From an uncultured Oscillospiraceae bacterium (GTDB lineage: Bacteria; Bacillota; Clostridia; Oscillospirales; Oscillospiraceae), in the NCBI GenBank assembly GCA_934660965.1, contig CAKUIM010000010.1, positions 1-64,000 on the forward strand: a DNA stretch of 64,000 bases, read 5' to 3'. The notes below the pieces were generated by a model that ran no database searches, had not been told where the DNA came from, and was given only the letters and a program-made list of their open reading frames with translations. Below, piece after piece: positions 25,015 to 33,758 of this stretch (positions within the stretch are counted from its first letter, which is position 1; each line of letters begins with the position of its first letter). Both the position numbers and the translations under genes were made by a program.

Positions 25015-26475
25015 ATGGGGCAGAGCGGGGCATATATCAGCCTTCCGGAAAAAGATAAAAACAGGGTGATCGCCAGCGCGGCCCTTTTGTGGCTGTGGCA
25101 GGTGCTTTTTTCCTTCAGCATGCCGGTGGTGCTGCCGTCTATTATGGAGCGCTACGGTACCATGGGCTATTACGCCATCCTCTCCGGCGTGGTGGCCCTG
25201 GGCTCGTGCATCGTCACCCCCATCGGGGGCAAGCTGGGCGACCGGTTCGGCCGCCGGCGGGTGTACCTTATTGTGGGCACGGCCCGGGTGGTACTGCTGC
25301 TGGTGTGTGCCCTGCCCACCAGCGGTGCAGTGTTTTTCTCGGCCTATACCCTCTCCACTCTGGCGGGCGGGCTGCTCAACTCTTACTACACCACGATTTT
25401 GAGCGACGTGACCGTCATCACCGAGCGGGCCCGCTGGTTCGGCGTGTTCGGCACGGTCAACGGCTTCGGGCTGCTGCTGGGCATGCTGGGCGGCGGCGCG
25501 GTGGTGGATTTGTTCGGGGCGCTGCATGTATTCTGGATTATCACGCCGGTGGGCATTGCGTCCCTGTGGCTGGCCTGGCGGTACTACCCCAACCGGCCCC
25601 GGGCGGAAAAGACCGCCCTGGACGGCAGCGGCATGGTGCTTATGGGGGCGGGCCTTGTGCTGGTGCTGAGCTGGGCGAGCTTCGGCGGGCTGCTCTTCCC
25701 CCGCATCTCCCCCCTGGGCCTGGGCCTTCTTGGTTCGGGCGCAGTGCTGCTGGCGATCTTTTTCCTCCACGAGCGGCGGGCGAAGGACCCGGTGCTGGAC
25801 TTCTCGCTGCTGCGCAACCGGAACTTTGCCATGTCCTGCGGGATGTATATTGCTGTGTCCCCCATGGTGCAGCTGTGCTCCACCGGCATCACCCTCTTCG
25901 GGCAGAAGAGCCTGGGTATGTCCGCCACCGTCAGCGGGACGCTGGCCATGCCGAAAAATCTGCTGTTTCTGGTGCTGCCCTCCGTCATGGGGGCCTGGCT
26001 TGCCCGGGACACCCGGCGGTTCCGCTCGGTGTTCCTGCTCTATGGCGTCACCGCGGGGCTGGGCGGACTGTTCGCCTCCACCTGGAGCAGCGCCACCCCC
26101 CTGGTGCTCATCTATCTGGGCATGCTGATCTTTGGCGTGAGCACCACCTGCCAGGCGGTGGGGGTGCAGCCCTTCACCCAGCTGACGGTCAGCAATGAGG
26201 ACATGGGCGGCGCCATGGGCTCCCTCCAGTTTGCCAGTGCCCTGAGCGGCATGGTGTATACGGTAATCTACAACGTCCTCTACAACACCCGCTATGATGC
26301 CGCCATGGCGGCCGGCGGCGGAGAGCACCTGTCCCGGGCCATTACGGAGGTGTTCTCCAACCTGTCCCTCATCACGGCGGGATGCGGGCTTGCCATCATC
26401 GCACTGACCCTCTGGCTCATTCCCCGGGGGGACGACGGGCTCAGCCCCCACCGCAAAACGGCAGACAAACAATAA
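25015..26475 (+). CDS. MFS transporter (drug:proton antiporter-like)
   Basis: This 486-aa membrane protein has about 14 hydrophobic segments and the MFS signature GGKLGDRFGRRRVYL between helices 2 and 3. The 14-helix layout and the GTVNGFGLLLGMLGGGAVVD stretch around helix 5 resemble drug:H+ antiporter families, so export of a drug, metabolite or bile-type compound is plausible. ATG 25015 is chosen: AAAGGA lies 10 nt upstream, and the 20 extra in-frame codons upstream are basic and unlike the family. A perfect inverted repeat upstream (24907-24925) suggests control by a local repressor. A QacA-like or tetracycline-type substrate cannot be told apart. Confidence 0.85.
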   Translation: MGQSGAYISLPEKDKNRVIASAALLWLWQVLFSFSMPVVLPSIMERYGTMGYYAILSGVVALGSCIVTPIGGKLGDRFGRRRVYLIVGTARVVLLLVCALPTSGAVFFSAYTLSTLAGGLLNSYYTTILSDVTVITERARWFGVFGTVNGFGLLLGMLGGGAVVDLFGALHVFWIITPVGIASLWLAWRYYPNRPRAEKTALDGSGMVLMGAGLVLVLSWASFGGLLFPRISPLGLGLLGSGAVLLAIFFLHERRAKDPVLDFSLLRNRNFAMSCGMYIAVSPMVQLCSTGITLFGQKSLGMSATVSGTLAMPKNLLFLVLPSVMGAWLARDTRRFRSVFLLYGVTAGLGGLFASTWSSATPLVLIYLGMLIFGVSTTCQAVGVQPFTQLTVSNEDMGGAMGSLQFASALSGMVYTVIYNVLYNTRYDAAMAAGGGEHLSRAITEVFSNLSLITAGCGLAIIALTLWLIPRGDDGLSPHRKTADKQ

Positions 26476-26478
26476 GGC

Positions 26479-26508
26479 AAAGGCCGGCTCCCTGGGGGCC
26501 GGCCTTTC
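26479..26508 (+). terminator. Terminator after the MFS gene
   Basis: A 10-bp stem (26479-26488 with 26498-26507) ends in TTTCT, so the T-run is weak. Confidence 0.7.
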
Positions 26509-26571
26509 TGGCGTGGCGGGGGCAGATTTTCCGGCGCGGCGGGGTTTCGCCAAAAAAGGATACTGGGCGGA

Positions 26572-26622
26572 TGGTATAATTTGCGGAAAGGGGTTGCTAT
26601 TTCCGCGGCGGGAACGTACAAT
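26572..26622 (+). promoter_or_regulatory. Two candidate promoters of the YheO-type regulator operon
   Basis: First, an extended -10 TGG-TATAAT at 26572-26580 without a clear -35. Second, TTGCTA (26594-26599), 17 nt, TACAAT (26617-26622). Either would start transcription within 75 nt of the regulator gene. Confidence 0.55.
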
Positions 26623-26657
26623 AGAAGTTGACAATTTGTAGGAAGGAGCGCACTGCC

Positions 26658-27293
26658 ATGACCCGCGAGCAGGCTTTTGAATTCCTGGACCGCACCGCCC
26701 GGGGGATTGCCGAGATGTTCGGCTCATCCTGCGAGACGCTGGTCCACGACATGGGCGTTCCCTCCCACCCCATCCTGTCCATTTACAACGGCCATGTGTC
26801 CGGACGGGAGGTGGGCTCCACCATGGACATTATGGGCATCGGCCTGGAGCTGGACGAGCAGGCCAGCATGACCGACCAGGTCAACCTGGCGGCCACCACC
26901 CCCTCCGGCCGGCAGACCAAATCCTCCACCTTCCACATGATTGGAGAGGATTACAACCTGGCCCTGGGCATCAACTTTGACTACACGTCCCTGGTGTTTG
27001 CAAACCGCATCCTGGTGGATTTAATGAGCGCCCAGTCCGACTTGCAGTCCGCCCTGTGGCGGGAGGAGGAGTCCCGGCAGCTGGCCGACCTCTTCGAGCG
27101 CTGCCTTGACACCCTTGGAAAACCGGTGGACGCCCTGAGCAAGCGCGACCGGGTGCGGATCATCGGCCTTTTGGAGCAGCACAACGCCTTTTCCTACCGG
27201 AAGTCGGTGCCCTATGTGGCCAAGCGCCTGGGGGTATCCCGGTATACGGTTTATAAATATTTGAGCGAAGTGGCCGAAGAGGCCGGCGCCTGA
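26658..27293 (+). CDS. YheO-type PAS/HTH transcriptional regulator
   Basis: This 211-aa regulator has an N-terminal YheO-like PAS domain (about residues 5-120, with CETLVHDM and a central FHMIGEDYNLALGINFD) and a C-terminal HTH_22-type DNA-binding domain (RKSVPYVAKRLGVSRYTVYKYL). The family includes DauR, a repressor of D-arginine catabolism. GGAAGGAG lies 10 nt before ATG 26658. The dipeptidase gene starts 16 nt after its stop, so the regulator probably controls this operon and may sense an amino acid or peptide product. Ligand unknown. Confidence 0.9.
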   Translation: MTREQAFEFLDRTARGIAEMFGSSCETLVHDMGVPSHPILSIYNGHVSGREVGSTMDIMGIGLELDEQASMTDQVNLAATTPSGRQTKSSTFHMIGEDYNLALGINFDYTSLVFANRILVDLMSAQSDLQSALWREEESRQLADLFERCLDTLGKPVDALSKRDRVRIIGLLEQHNAFSYRKSVPYVAKRLGVSRYTVYKYLSEVAEEAGA

Positions 27294-27309
27294 CAAAGGA
27301 GAGAGGATC

Positions 27310-28722
27310 ATGATCGAAAAGGAACAGATCGACGCATATTTTGCGGACAAGGAGGACGTACTGGTCAAGGCGGTGGAGCGCCTGGTATCCATCGACAGCG
27401 TGGAGGGGGAGGGCGCGCCCGGCGCACCCTTCGGCCCAGGCCCTGCCCGGGCGCTGGACGAGGCGCTGAAGATCGCCGGTGAGTGGGGCCTCATCACGAA
27501 GAACCACGAGGGCTATGTGGGCACCGCCGACCTGTGTGACAAGGAGGACGCCCTGCACATCCTGGGCCACCTGGACGTGGTGGCCCCCGGCGAGGGCTGG
27601 ACGGTGACCAAGCCCTACTCCCCCCTGCGGGAGGGCGACCTGCTCTACGGCCGGGGCACCGACGACGACAAGGGGCCCGTCGTGGCCTCCCTGCTGGCCA
27701 TGAAGGCGGTGAAGGACCTTGGGGCGCCCCTGAAGGCCAACTGCCGGATGATTATGGGCACCAACGAGGAGTCGGGCTCCGGCGACATCGCCTGGTATTT
27801 TGCCCGCAATCCCTTTGCCCCTGCCACCTTCTCCCCCGACTCGGGCTTCCCGGTGGTGAACACGGAAAAGGGCGGCTTCAAGCCCACCTTCTCCAAGAGC
27901 TGGCCGGTGCAGGAGGCGCTGCCCCGGCTGCGCTGGCTCCACGGCGGCTTCCGCATCAACGTGCTGCCCGGCGACGCATCTGCCGCGGTGGAGGGCATCG
28001 CCCCGGCGGACATCGTACCCTATGCCCGGGAGCTGATGGTGCGCACGGGTATCCAGTTCTCCTACGCCGTGGAGGACGGCCTGACCGTCATCCGTGCCAA
28101 GGGCGCAGGGTCCCACGCGGCCTGGCCCAACGGAGGGAACAACGCGATCACCGGCCTTGTGGCGCTGCTCTCCCAGCTGCCCCTGGCGGACGGGCCGTGC
28201 AGGCAGGCGATCGGACAGCTGGGTGAGCTGCTGCCTCACGGGGACTACCTTGGCCGGGCCCTGGGCATCGCCCAGAGCGAGCCGGTGGCCGGGGACCTCA
28301 CTGTGGCCTTCACCCTGCTGGAGGTGACGGACACCGGGCTGGAGGGCCGCTTTGACGCCCGGGTGCCCCTGTGCGCCACCAGGGAGAACTGCCTGGAGGT
28401 GGCCCGGCAGGCCTTTGAGAGCCGGGGCTTCACCTTCTCCGGTGAGCAGGACCAGCCCCACCACACCCCGGAGGACAGCCCCTTTGTCCGGACCCTGCTG
28501 CGGCGCTATGAGCAGTACAGCGGCGAGAAGGGCGCGTGCCTTGCCACCGGCGGCGGCACCTATGTCCACGACATCCCCGGCGGCGTGGCCTTCGGCTGCA
28601 CCATGCCCGGGTTTGACACCCATCCCCACGGCGCGGACGAGCGGGTGCGCATTTCCGACCTGATGCTCTCCGCCCGGATGTTCACCCACATTATCCTGGA
28701 TTTGTGCGGCCAGGAGGATTGA
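27310..28722 (+). CDS. Dipeptidase, M20 family (PepV/Sapep-like)
   Basis: This 470-aa cytoplasmic metallopeptidase releases amino acids from dipeptides or small peptides. The M20 di-metal motifs are present: GHLDVV (first metal ligand and catalytic Asp), GRGTDDDKGP (bridging Asp) and GTNEESGS (catalytic Glu followed by a ligand). A late HPHGADER segment supplies the last histidine. Length suits PepV. AAAGGAG precedes the ATG. It is co-transcribed with the YheO-type regulator and convergent with a lysine-riboswitch ABC operon across a shared terminator, in line with amino-acid-based metabolism. Confidence 0.92.
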   Translation: MIEKEQIDAYFADKEDVLVKAVERLVSIDSVEGEGAPGAPFGPGPARALDEALKIAGEWGLITKNHEGYVGTADLCDKEDALHILGHLDVVAPGEGWTVTKPYSPLREGDLLYGRGTDDDKGPVVASLLAMKAVKDLGAPLKANCRMIMGTNEESGSGDIAWYFARNPFAPATFSPDSGFPVVNTEKGGFKPTFSKSWPVQEALPRLRWLHGGFRINVLPGDASAAVEGIAPADIVPYARELMVRTGIQFSYAVEDGLTVIRAKGAGSHAAWPNGGNNAITGLVALLSQLPLADGPCRQAIGQLGELLPHGDYLGRALGIAQSEPVAGDLTVAFTLLEVTDTGLEGRFDARVPLCATRENCLEVARQAFESRGFTFSGEQDQPHHTPEDSPFVRTLLRRYEQYSGEKGACLATGGGTYVHDIPGGVAFGCTMPGFDTHPHGADERVRISDLMLSARMFTHIILDLCGQED

Positions 28723-28733
28723 GAGAAAGAAAC

Positions 28734-28770
28734 GCGCGGGCGCTTCCCTTGGGAAGCGCCCGCGCTTTCT
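28734..28770. terminator. Bidirectional terminator between convergent operons
   Basis: A 15-bp perfect stem (28734-28748 with 28751-28765) is flanked by A-rich bases on the left and TTTCTTGTTT on the right. It can serve both the dipeptidase and the minus-strand ABC operon. Confidence 0.88.
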
Positions 28771-28785
28771 TGTTTGCGGACAGAT

Positions 28786-29526
28786 TTAATGGGCCATGAA
28801 GCGGGAGAGGAACTCCCGGGTGCGCGGCTCCCGGGGGGCGGAGAAGAGGGCCTGGGGCTCGCCCTCCTCGCAGATGACGCCGTCGGCCATAAAGACCACA
28901 TGGCTGGATACGTCCCGGGCGAAGGCCATTTCGTGGGTGACCACCAGCATGGTCATGCCGCCCCCTGCAAGGTCCCGCATGACGGCGAGCACCTCGCCCA
29001 CCATCTCGGGGTCCAGGGCGGAGGTGGGCTCGTCGAAGAGCAGGACCTCCGGCTCCATGGCCAGGGCCCGGGCGATGGCCACCCGCTGCTTCTGGCCGCC
29101 GGAGATCTGCCGGGGCTTGGCGTTGAGGTACGGGGTCATGCCCACCTGGTCGAGGTATTTCAGGGCGTTCTCCCGGGCCTCGTCCTTGCCGCGCCGGAGG
29201 ACCTTCACCTGGCCCACCATGCAGTTTTGCAGCACGGTCATGTTGTTGAAGAGGTTGAAGGACTGGAACACCATGCCCACCTTGGAGCGGTAGGCGGCGG
29301 CGTCCATGCCCCGGGCGGTGATGTCCTGGCCGTGGAAGAGAATCTCGCCGCCGGTGGGGGTCTCCAGAAGGTTGATGCACCGCAGCAGGGTAGACTTGCC
29401 CGAGCCGGAGGCGCCGATGATGCTGGTCACATCGCCGGGGCGGACGGTGAAGTCAATGTCCCGCAGGACCTGGTGGCTTCCGAAGGACTTGGAGAGGTGG
29501 CGCACCTCCAAAATGGGCTCACTCAT
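28786..29526 (-). CDS. Amino-acid (predicted lysine) ABC transporter ATP-binding protein
   Basis: This 246-aa ATPase is of the polar-amino-acid (GlnQ/HisP) type. Walker [10 protein letters not shown], the Q-loop in [11 protein letters not shown] signature ISGGQKQR, Walker [12 protein letters not shown] and the switch histidine in VVTHEM are all present. The start at 29526 follows AGGAGG and overlaps the end of the permease gene by 8 nt. The whole operon lies behind a lysine riboswitch, so lysine uptake is the best prediction. Confidence 0.95.
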   Translation of the reverse strand: MSEPILEVRHLSKSFGSHQVLRDIDFTVRPGDVTSIIGASGSGKSTLLRCINLLETPTGGEILFHGQDITARGMDAAAYRSKVGMVFQSFNLFNNMTVLQNCMVGQVKVLRRGKDEARENALKYLDQVGMTPYLNAKPRQISGGQKQRVAIARALAMEPEVLLFDEPTSALDPEMVGEVLAVMRDLAGGGMTMLVVTHEMAFARDVSSHVVFMADGVICEEGEPQALFSAPREPRTREFLSRFMAH

Positions 29527-30379
29527 GGTTTTCCTCCTCCTTACCGGCGGGCACGCCCTGGGCGTACTCCTTGCTGCGCTCGTCAAAATTGCTGCCCTTG
29601 CCGGGGTAGCTGTAGCTGCCGCTGGTGTGGGCCAGGGTGTCGGTGGTGGCAAGGTCATAGCTGTCCGAGCCGGCCAGCCGCCGCTCCAGCAGGCGCAGCA
29701 GCCGGGAGAGGACAAAGGTCATCACAAAATAGTAGACCATGATGATGGTGTAGGTGGCGAAATACTGGTAGTTGGCGCCGGTGGCAGCCTTGGCCCGGTA
29801 GAAGAGCTCGGTAAAGCCGATGAGGAACAGCACCGATGTGTCCTTGACGTTGATGATAAGGTTGTTGCCGATCTGGGGCAGGATGCTGCGCAGCGTCTGG
29901 GGCAGGATGACGGCGGTCATGGTCTGCACATGGGTCATGCCGATGGCCTTGGCCCCTTCGGTCTGGCCCGGGTCGATGGAGAGGATGCCGCCCCGGACGG
30001 TCTCGGCCATGTAGGCGCCGGTGTTGATGGACACGATGAACAGCGCCGCCGGCCACACCCCCATGGGCTTGCCGGTGAGCATGGCCCAGCCGTAAAAGAT
30101 GAACATGGACTGGACGATCATGGGGGTGCCCCGGAAGATCTCCACGTAGGCGCCCAGAATGAACTGGATGACCCGCACCACAATGCGCTTGGCGGCGTTG
30201 TCCCGCCGGGACAGGGGGATGGTCTGCACAATGCCCACCACAAAGCCGATGAGGCAGCCGAACAGGGTGCCCACCAGGGCGACAATCAGGGTATCCCGGG
30301 CGCCCTGAAGGAAAACGACGCCGTTTTCCGACAGCACCCGGCCCAGCTTTTGAAGAAACGTCATTTCTGACCAGGACAT
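29519..30379 (-). CDS. Amino-acid (predicted lysine) ABC transporter permease
   Basis: This 286-aa permease of the HisM/GlnP type has five to six membrane spans. It carries the EAA-like coupling segment [20 protein letters not shown] and the typical [11 protein letters not shown] stretch. A C-terminal hydrophilic tail of about 50 residues (rich in Ser, Tyr and Glu) is longer than usual for the family. ATG 30379 is preferred because AAGGAG lies 11 nt upstream; an in-frame GTG at 30391 overlaps that site. It forms the channel with a second copy or homodimer, since no second permease is present. Confidence 0.92.
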   Translation of the reverse strand: MSWSEMTFLQKLGRVLSENGVVFLQGARDTLIVALVGTLFGCLIGFVVGIVQTIPLSRRDNAAKRIVVRVIQFILGAYVEIFRGTPMIVQSMFIFYGWAMLTGKPMGVWPAALFIVSINTGAYMAETVRGGILSIDPGQTEGAKAIGMTHVQTMTAVILPQTLRSILPQIGNNLIINVKDTSVLFLIGFTELFYRAKAATGANYQYFATYTIIMVYYFVMTFVLSRLLRLLERRLAGSDSYDLATTDTLAHTSGSYSYPGKGSNFDERSKEYAQGVPAGKEEENHE

Positions 30380-30440
30380 GGAACTGTACACTCCTTCTCG
30401 CCGCGGCCCGGGCCGCCCGAAGGGCGGCTGCCGCAGCTTC

Positions 30441-31328
30441 TTATTCGCTCAGGGGCTGGATGGCGATGGCCTCGTCCATGAAGGTGTTGAAGTCATCGGC
30501 GGTGTACTGGGAAAGGACGCTGTTGAGGGCGTCGCACAGCTCGGTGTTGCCCTTCTGCACGGAGATGCCGATGTTGATCTCCTCCTGGCTGACCTCGAAG
30601 TCGCCGTCGGTGCCGGAGAAGTCCAGCAGCTTCAGGTCGGGGTAGACGATAGTGGCGGCGGTGGCGGTGGGCATGTCGGTGACCACAAGGTCGCACACGC
30701 CGGTCTCCAGGGCCACCAGCATGGCCGGGGCGGTGTCCTGGGCGGCGAGGATGTTGGCGCCGGGGATCTGGGGCAGGCACGAGGTGTACCAGATGGTGCT
30801 GATCTGGCTGGTGCAGGTGGCGCCGGAAAGGTCAGATACCGACGCGGCGTCGGCATAGGGGCCGTCGGCCTTGACCAGGGTGACGATGGAGGCGTAGTAG
30901 TAGGGCTCGGTGAAGTCCACGGTCTCCAGACGCTCGCTGGTAATGGACTGGCCGGCGATGGCGCAGTCGATGGTGCCAGCCTGGACGCCCAGGATCAGGC
31001 CGTCCCAGTCGGAGCGGACGATCTCAAGCTGCCAGCCCAGGGCGTCGCACAGGCGCTTGGCCCACTGCACGTCGTAGCCGTTGGCGTACTCGTTGGTGCC
31101 GGAGATGGGCACGGCGCCGTTGGAGTCGTCGGTCTGGGACCAGTTGTAGGGGGCGTAGGCGCACTCCATGCCCACCCGCAGGGTGCGGGTTTCCTGGGAG
31201 GGCTGGGCGCTGCCCGAGGCGGCGCTCTGGGAGGGGGCGGGAGAGCTGGCCTGGCCGCCGCCGGAGCAGGCGGTCAGCAGCAGCGCCATGGCGGCGCACA
31301 GCAGCAGGGCAAGGGTTCTTCTTCTCAT
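30441..31328 (-). CDS. Amino-acid (predicted lysine) ABC transporter binding lipoprotein
   Basis: This 295-aa bacterial extracellular solute-binding protein (family 3) has a signal peptide with lipobox LLTAC (Cys21) and a Ser/Gln-rich linker. Ligand-binding segments follow, such as GMECAYAPYNW, GYDVQWAKRL and DFTEPYYYASIV. AAAAGGAG lies upstream of the ATG. It is the first gene after the lysine riboswitch and terminator, so expression should fall when lysine is plentiful. Ligand specificity rests on the riboswitch rather than on binding-site residues. Confidence 0.93.
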   Translation of the reverse strand: MRRRTLALLLCAAMALLLTACSGGGQASSPAPSQSAASGSAQPSQETRTLRVGMECAYAPYNWSQTDDSNGAVPISGTNEYANGYDVQWAKRLCDALGWQLEIVRSDWDGLILGVQAGTIDCAIAGQSITSERLETVDFTEPYYYASIVTLVKADGPYADAASVSDLSGATCTSQISTIWYTSCLPQIPGANILAAQDTAPAMLVALETGVCDLVVTDMPTATAATIVYPDLKLLDFSGTDGDFEVSQEEINIGISVQKGNTELCDALNSVLSQYTADDFNTFMDEAIAIQPLSE

Positions 31329-31376
31329 GATGTTTGTTCTCCTTTTCCGTTTGTTTTGCTCCTCTTGCCCGAGGGC

Positions 31377-31412
31377 AAAAAGAAAGACCATGAACCGCAG
31401 ATGCGATCATGG
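31377..31412 (-). terminator. Riboswitch-controlled terminator
   Basis: On the minus strand CCATGAT...CGC pairs with GCG...TTCATGG (31406-31412 with 31388-31394), followed by a U-rich run (31387 down to 31377). The 5' arm CCATGAT is exactly complementary to ATCATGG (31451-31457), which overlaps the 3' strand of the riboswitch P1 stem, giving a 7-bp antiterminator. This is the classic arrangement for a switch that turns off with ligand. Confidence 0.85.
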
Positions 31413-31454
31413 CCGACAAAACTCCGCCCGGAAAAGAGGGAGCCGCTCCTCCAT

Positions 31455-31612
31455 GATAGCGCTTCACACGGGGGTGTGACAGTCCAACGGGTATTTCCCG
31501 TTGACCCAGGCACGCACGGCCGGACCAGCCCTTGCGCCCTTCGGCGGCGACGCCTTTCGCCGGAAGCAGTTGTCCTTGCCCTCCGGGTACTTTTCGTAGC
31601 CGCGCCTCTATC
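31455..31612 (-). ncRNA. Lysine riboswitch (L box)
   Basis: The minus-strand RNA opens with GATAGAGGCGC and closes with GCGCTATC (P1). Between lie the conserved lysine-aptamer landmarks AAGTA, a GCCGAAG loop, CTGGGTCA and TGGACTGTCA, with a five-helix arrangement and a P5 made of TGTCACAC/GTGTGA. It sits between a consensus promoter and a terminator, upstream of an amino-acid ABC operon. High lysine should stabilise P1, free the terminator arm and stop transcription. Confidence 0.93.
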
Positions 31613-31631
31613 ATTGGTTCAATTTGCAAGC

Positions 31632-31660
31632 ATTATAGCGCGGCCATGCAGCGCTGTCAA
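31632..31660 (-). promoter_or_regulatory. Perfect consensus sigma-A promoter of the lysine riboswitch operon
   Basis: Minus-strand TTGACA (31655-31660), a 17-nt spacer and TATAAT (31632-31637): both hexamers match consensus fully. Confidence 0.95.
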
Positions 31661-31703
31661 CGTCCCGGGGAGAAATTCGGCGAATTTTGCCCTGTGGAGC
31701 GGG

Positions 31704-31748
31704 AATGACCGCCGCCCCTGTGCAATTTGCACCGGGGCGGCGGTCATT
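31704..31748. terminator. Long hairpin after the alanine/glycine symporter gene
   Basis: A 15-bp perfect outer stem (31704-31718 with 31734-31748) encloses a smaller GTGCA/TGCAC hairpin. It lies after the symporter stop on the minus strand. T residues follow only on the plus strand, so it may end the minus transcript without a proper U-tract. Confidence 0.65.
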
Positions 31749-31769
31749 TTGCGGGTCGTGTGGGGGGCG

Positions 31770-33191
31770 TCAGCGGAGACTTGCGCCCGCGCCGCGCTTA
31801 AAATGCACCATCTTCACCACCATGCCGGTGAGGGCGAAGAGGGCGATGGCGTTGGGGATGACCATGAGGTTATTGAACATGTCGGTGAGCTCCCAGACCA
31901 GGTCATTGCTCATGAGGGTGCCCAGGAAAATGAACACCAGGGCGATGACGGAGTAGATGGCGGCGGCAGTCTTTTTGCCCAGCTTTTTCCCGAAAAGGTA
32001 GATGACGTTGATCTTGCCGAACATGTTCCAGCTGAGCACTGTGGAGAAGGCGAAGAAGAACAGGCATACCGCCACGAAGATGGAGCCAACCTGGGTGCCG
32101 AACACGGTGCCGAAGGCGGTCTGGGCGAGGTTTGCCTTGCCGATGCCGGCGGGGATGGCGCCGGAGGCGAGGGGGCCGTCGGCGGTGTAGAGGGTGGAGA
32201 TGATGACAAGGGCGTTGAGGGTGAGCACCACAAAGGTATCGATGAACACGCCGATCATGGCCACCACGCCCTGGTCATGGGGGTCCTTGACGTTTGCCTG
32301 GGCGTGGGCGTGGGGAGTGGAGCCCATGCCGGCCTCGTTGGAGAACAGGCCCCGCTTGGCGCCCTGGCTGACGGCGGTCTTGATGGCGTAGCCGAAGCCG
32401 CCGCCGATGATGGCCTGGGGCTGGAAGGCGTATTTGAAGATCATGGCGAAGGTGGCGGGCAGGTACGTGATGCGGGCGATGAGCACCACAAGGCCGCCGG
32501 CAAGGAAGATAAGGGCCATGATGGGGACGATCTTTTCCGTCACGGCGGCCAGGCGCTGCACGCCGCCCAGGAAGATCACCGCGCAGATGACGGCCAGGAT
32601 GACGCCCACGATCCAGGAGGGGATGCCGAAGGCGGTCTCAAAGGTGGAGCCGATGGAGTTGGACTGCACCATGCAGCCCATGAAGCCCAGGGCCAGGATG
32701 ATGGCCACGGCGAAGAAGCCGGCCAGGAACTTGCCGAAGGCGCCCCGGAAGGCGGTGGTGATATAGTAGACGGGGCCGCCGTGGACGGTGCCGTCCTGGT
32801 CCACCCTGCGGGTCTTGATGGCCAGGGTGGCCTCGGCGTAGATGGTGGCCATGCCGAAGAAGGCGATGATCCACATCCAGAAGATGGCCCCGGGGCCGCC
32901 GGTGAGGATGGCGCCGGAGGCGCCCACGATGTTGCCCGTGCCCACCTGGGCGGCGATGGCGGTGGCCAGGGCCTGGAAGGAGCTCATGCCGCTCTCATGC
33001 TTTTTGCCCCGGAGGGTGAGGGTCCCGAATACCTTTTTCATGCCCTCGCCGAAGCAGCGCACCTGCACGAACCGGGTGCGCACGGAGTACCAAAGGCCCA
33101 CCGCCACCAGCAGGAACACCAGAATATAGTTCGACAGGTACTCGTTGATCTTTGCCACAATGGGCAGCAGTACGTTTTCCAGATTTTCCAT
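31770..33191 (-). CDS. Alanine/glycine:cation symporter (AGCS family)
   Basis: This 473-aa sodium-coupled importer of small amino acids has about 11 membrane spans. The AGCS hallmarks are present: ALATAIAAQVGTGNIVG, GGPGAIFWMW, and SQGAKRGLFSNEAGMGSTPH around the middle. The start at 33191 follows GGAGAGG. A tandem glycine riboswitch and terminator lie in the leader, so glycine is probably a transported or at least sensed solute. It is a single-gene unit with its own consensus-like promoter. Confidence 0.95.
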   Translation of the reverse strand: MENLENVLLPIVAKINEYLSNYILVFLLVAVGLWYSVRTRFVQVRCFGEGMKKVFGTLTLRGKKHESGMSSFQALATAIAAQVGTGNIVGASGAILTGGPGAIFWMWIIAFFGMATIYAEATLAIKTRRVDQDGTVHGGPVYYITTAFRGAFGKFLAGFFAVAIILALGFMGCMVQSNSIGSTFETAFGIPSWIVGVILAVICAVIFLGGVQRLAAVTEKIVPIMALIFLAGGLVVLIARITYLPATFAMIFKYAFQPQAIIGGGFGYAIKTAVSQGAKRGLFSNEAGMGSTPHAHAQANVKDPHDQGVVAMIGVFIDTFVVLTLNALVIISTLYTADGPLASGAIPAGIGKANLAQTAFGTVFGTQVGSIFVAVCLFFFAFSTVLSWNMFGKINVIYLFGKKLGKKTAAAIYSVIALVFIFLGTLMSNDLVWELTDMFNNLMVIPNAIALFALTGMVVKMVHFKRGAGASLR

Positions 33192-33212
33192 AGTAAACCT
33201 CTCCTCTTTTCC

Positions 33213-33249
33213 GAAAAGAAACAGGCCGCGGAGGGATGCTCCACGGCCT
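33213..33249 (-). terminator. Terminator in the glycine riboswitch leader
   Basis: On the minus strand an 11-bp stem with one wobble (33239-33249 with 33223-33233) is followed by GTTTCTTTTC. It lies between the second aptamer and the ribosome binding site, so it is the likely expression platform. Whether glycine raises or lowers read-through cannot be decided by eye. Confidence 0.8.
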
Positions 33250-33300
33250 TGGGAAAAACGGAAAGGCAGCGGGCATGCGCCCGCCGGGGTTTTCGTCATC

Positions 33301-33477
33301 CTCTGTCCTTTTGCCTGAGAGATTGGCGGCGGCCGCTTCCGACCGTCCGCTTTGCACCTTCGGCACTCAAACCATTGAGCTTCTCCAGAGTTACATCCGC
33401 GCACAGTCCTGATCCCCTGGGGGACACCTGAGAGTGTTACTCCTTCGGTAAGCCGTAACGGCTGTTTTCCTGGGCGC
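33301..33477 (-). ncRNA. Tandem glycine riboswitch (two aptamers)
   Basis: Aptamer 1 (33399-33477) contains CCGAAGGAGTAAC, ACTCTCAGG and AGGACTG, closed by GCGC/GCGC. Aptamer 2 (33301-33390) contains GCCGAAGGTGCAAAGC, TCTCTCAGGCAAAAGGAC, closed by CTCTG/CAGAG. A short linker joins them, as in cooperative glycine riboswitches. It lies upstream of the alanine/glycine symporter, a known class of regulon member. Confidence 0.95.
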
Positions 33478-33506
33478 TTCGTCTGTTCTGTTCAGTTGTG
33501 ATGGAC

Positions 33507-33535
33507 ATTATACCGCACTGCACGGACGGCGTCAA
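33507..33535 (-). promoter_or_regulatory. Sigma-A promoter of the glycine riboswitch/symporter unit
   Basis: Minus-strand TTGACG (33530-33535), a 17-nt spacer and TATAAT (33507-33512). Transcription would start about 25 nt before the first aptamer. Confidence 0.92.
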
Positions 33536-33664
33536 GCCCCGGGGAGGCGGAAAGAGCGCCAAAATGCGGGGCGGGGCGGGGGAAAACTTTGTGCGGGCGG
33601 ACGGAAGGAAGGGGGCGGGCGGGCCCGACGGGGGGCGGGAGGGACTGGCGGCGGGGGGCGGAAG

Positions 33665-33692
33665 TTGACATTTCGGGCAGAGGGAGTATACT
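33665..33692 (+). promoter_or_regulatory. Sigma-A promoter of the second secreted repeat protein
   Basis: TTGACA (33665-33670), a 16-nt spacer and TATACT (33687-33692), followed by an AT-rich initial transcribed region and the start codon at 33759. Confidence 0.85.
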
Positions 33693-33758
33693 ATTCATAT
33701 TAATAAATAAAATGCGGAAAACCATGACGGACTCCATGGAAGAGAGGGCGAAGCGGCA

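Noticed and set aside
26629..26634. TTGACA as the -35 of a promoter for the YheO-type regulator
   Set aside because: A -10 at the right distance would fall inside the coding sequence, past the start codon at 26658. The two upstream candidates fit better.
30378..33431. A 1017-codon plus-strand open frame
   Set aside because: It runs antisense through the ABC binding protein, the lysine riboswitch and the AGCS gene, all clearly supported on the minus strand. Its translation is His/Gly/Asp-rich shadow sequence.
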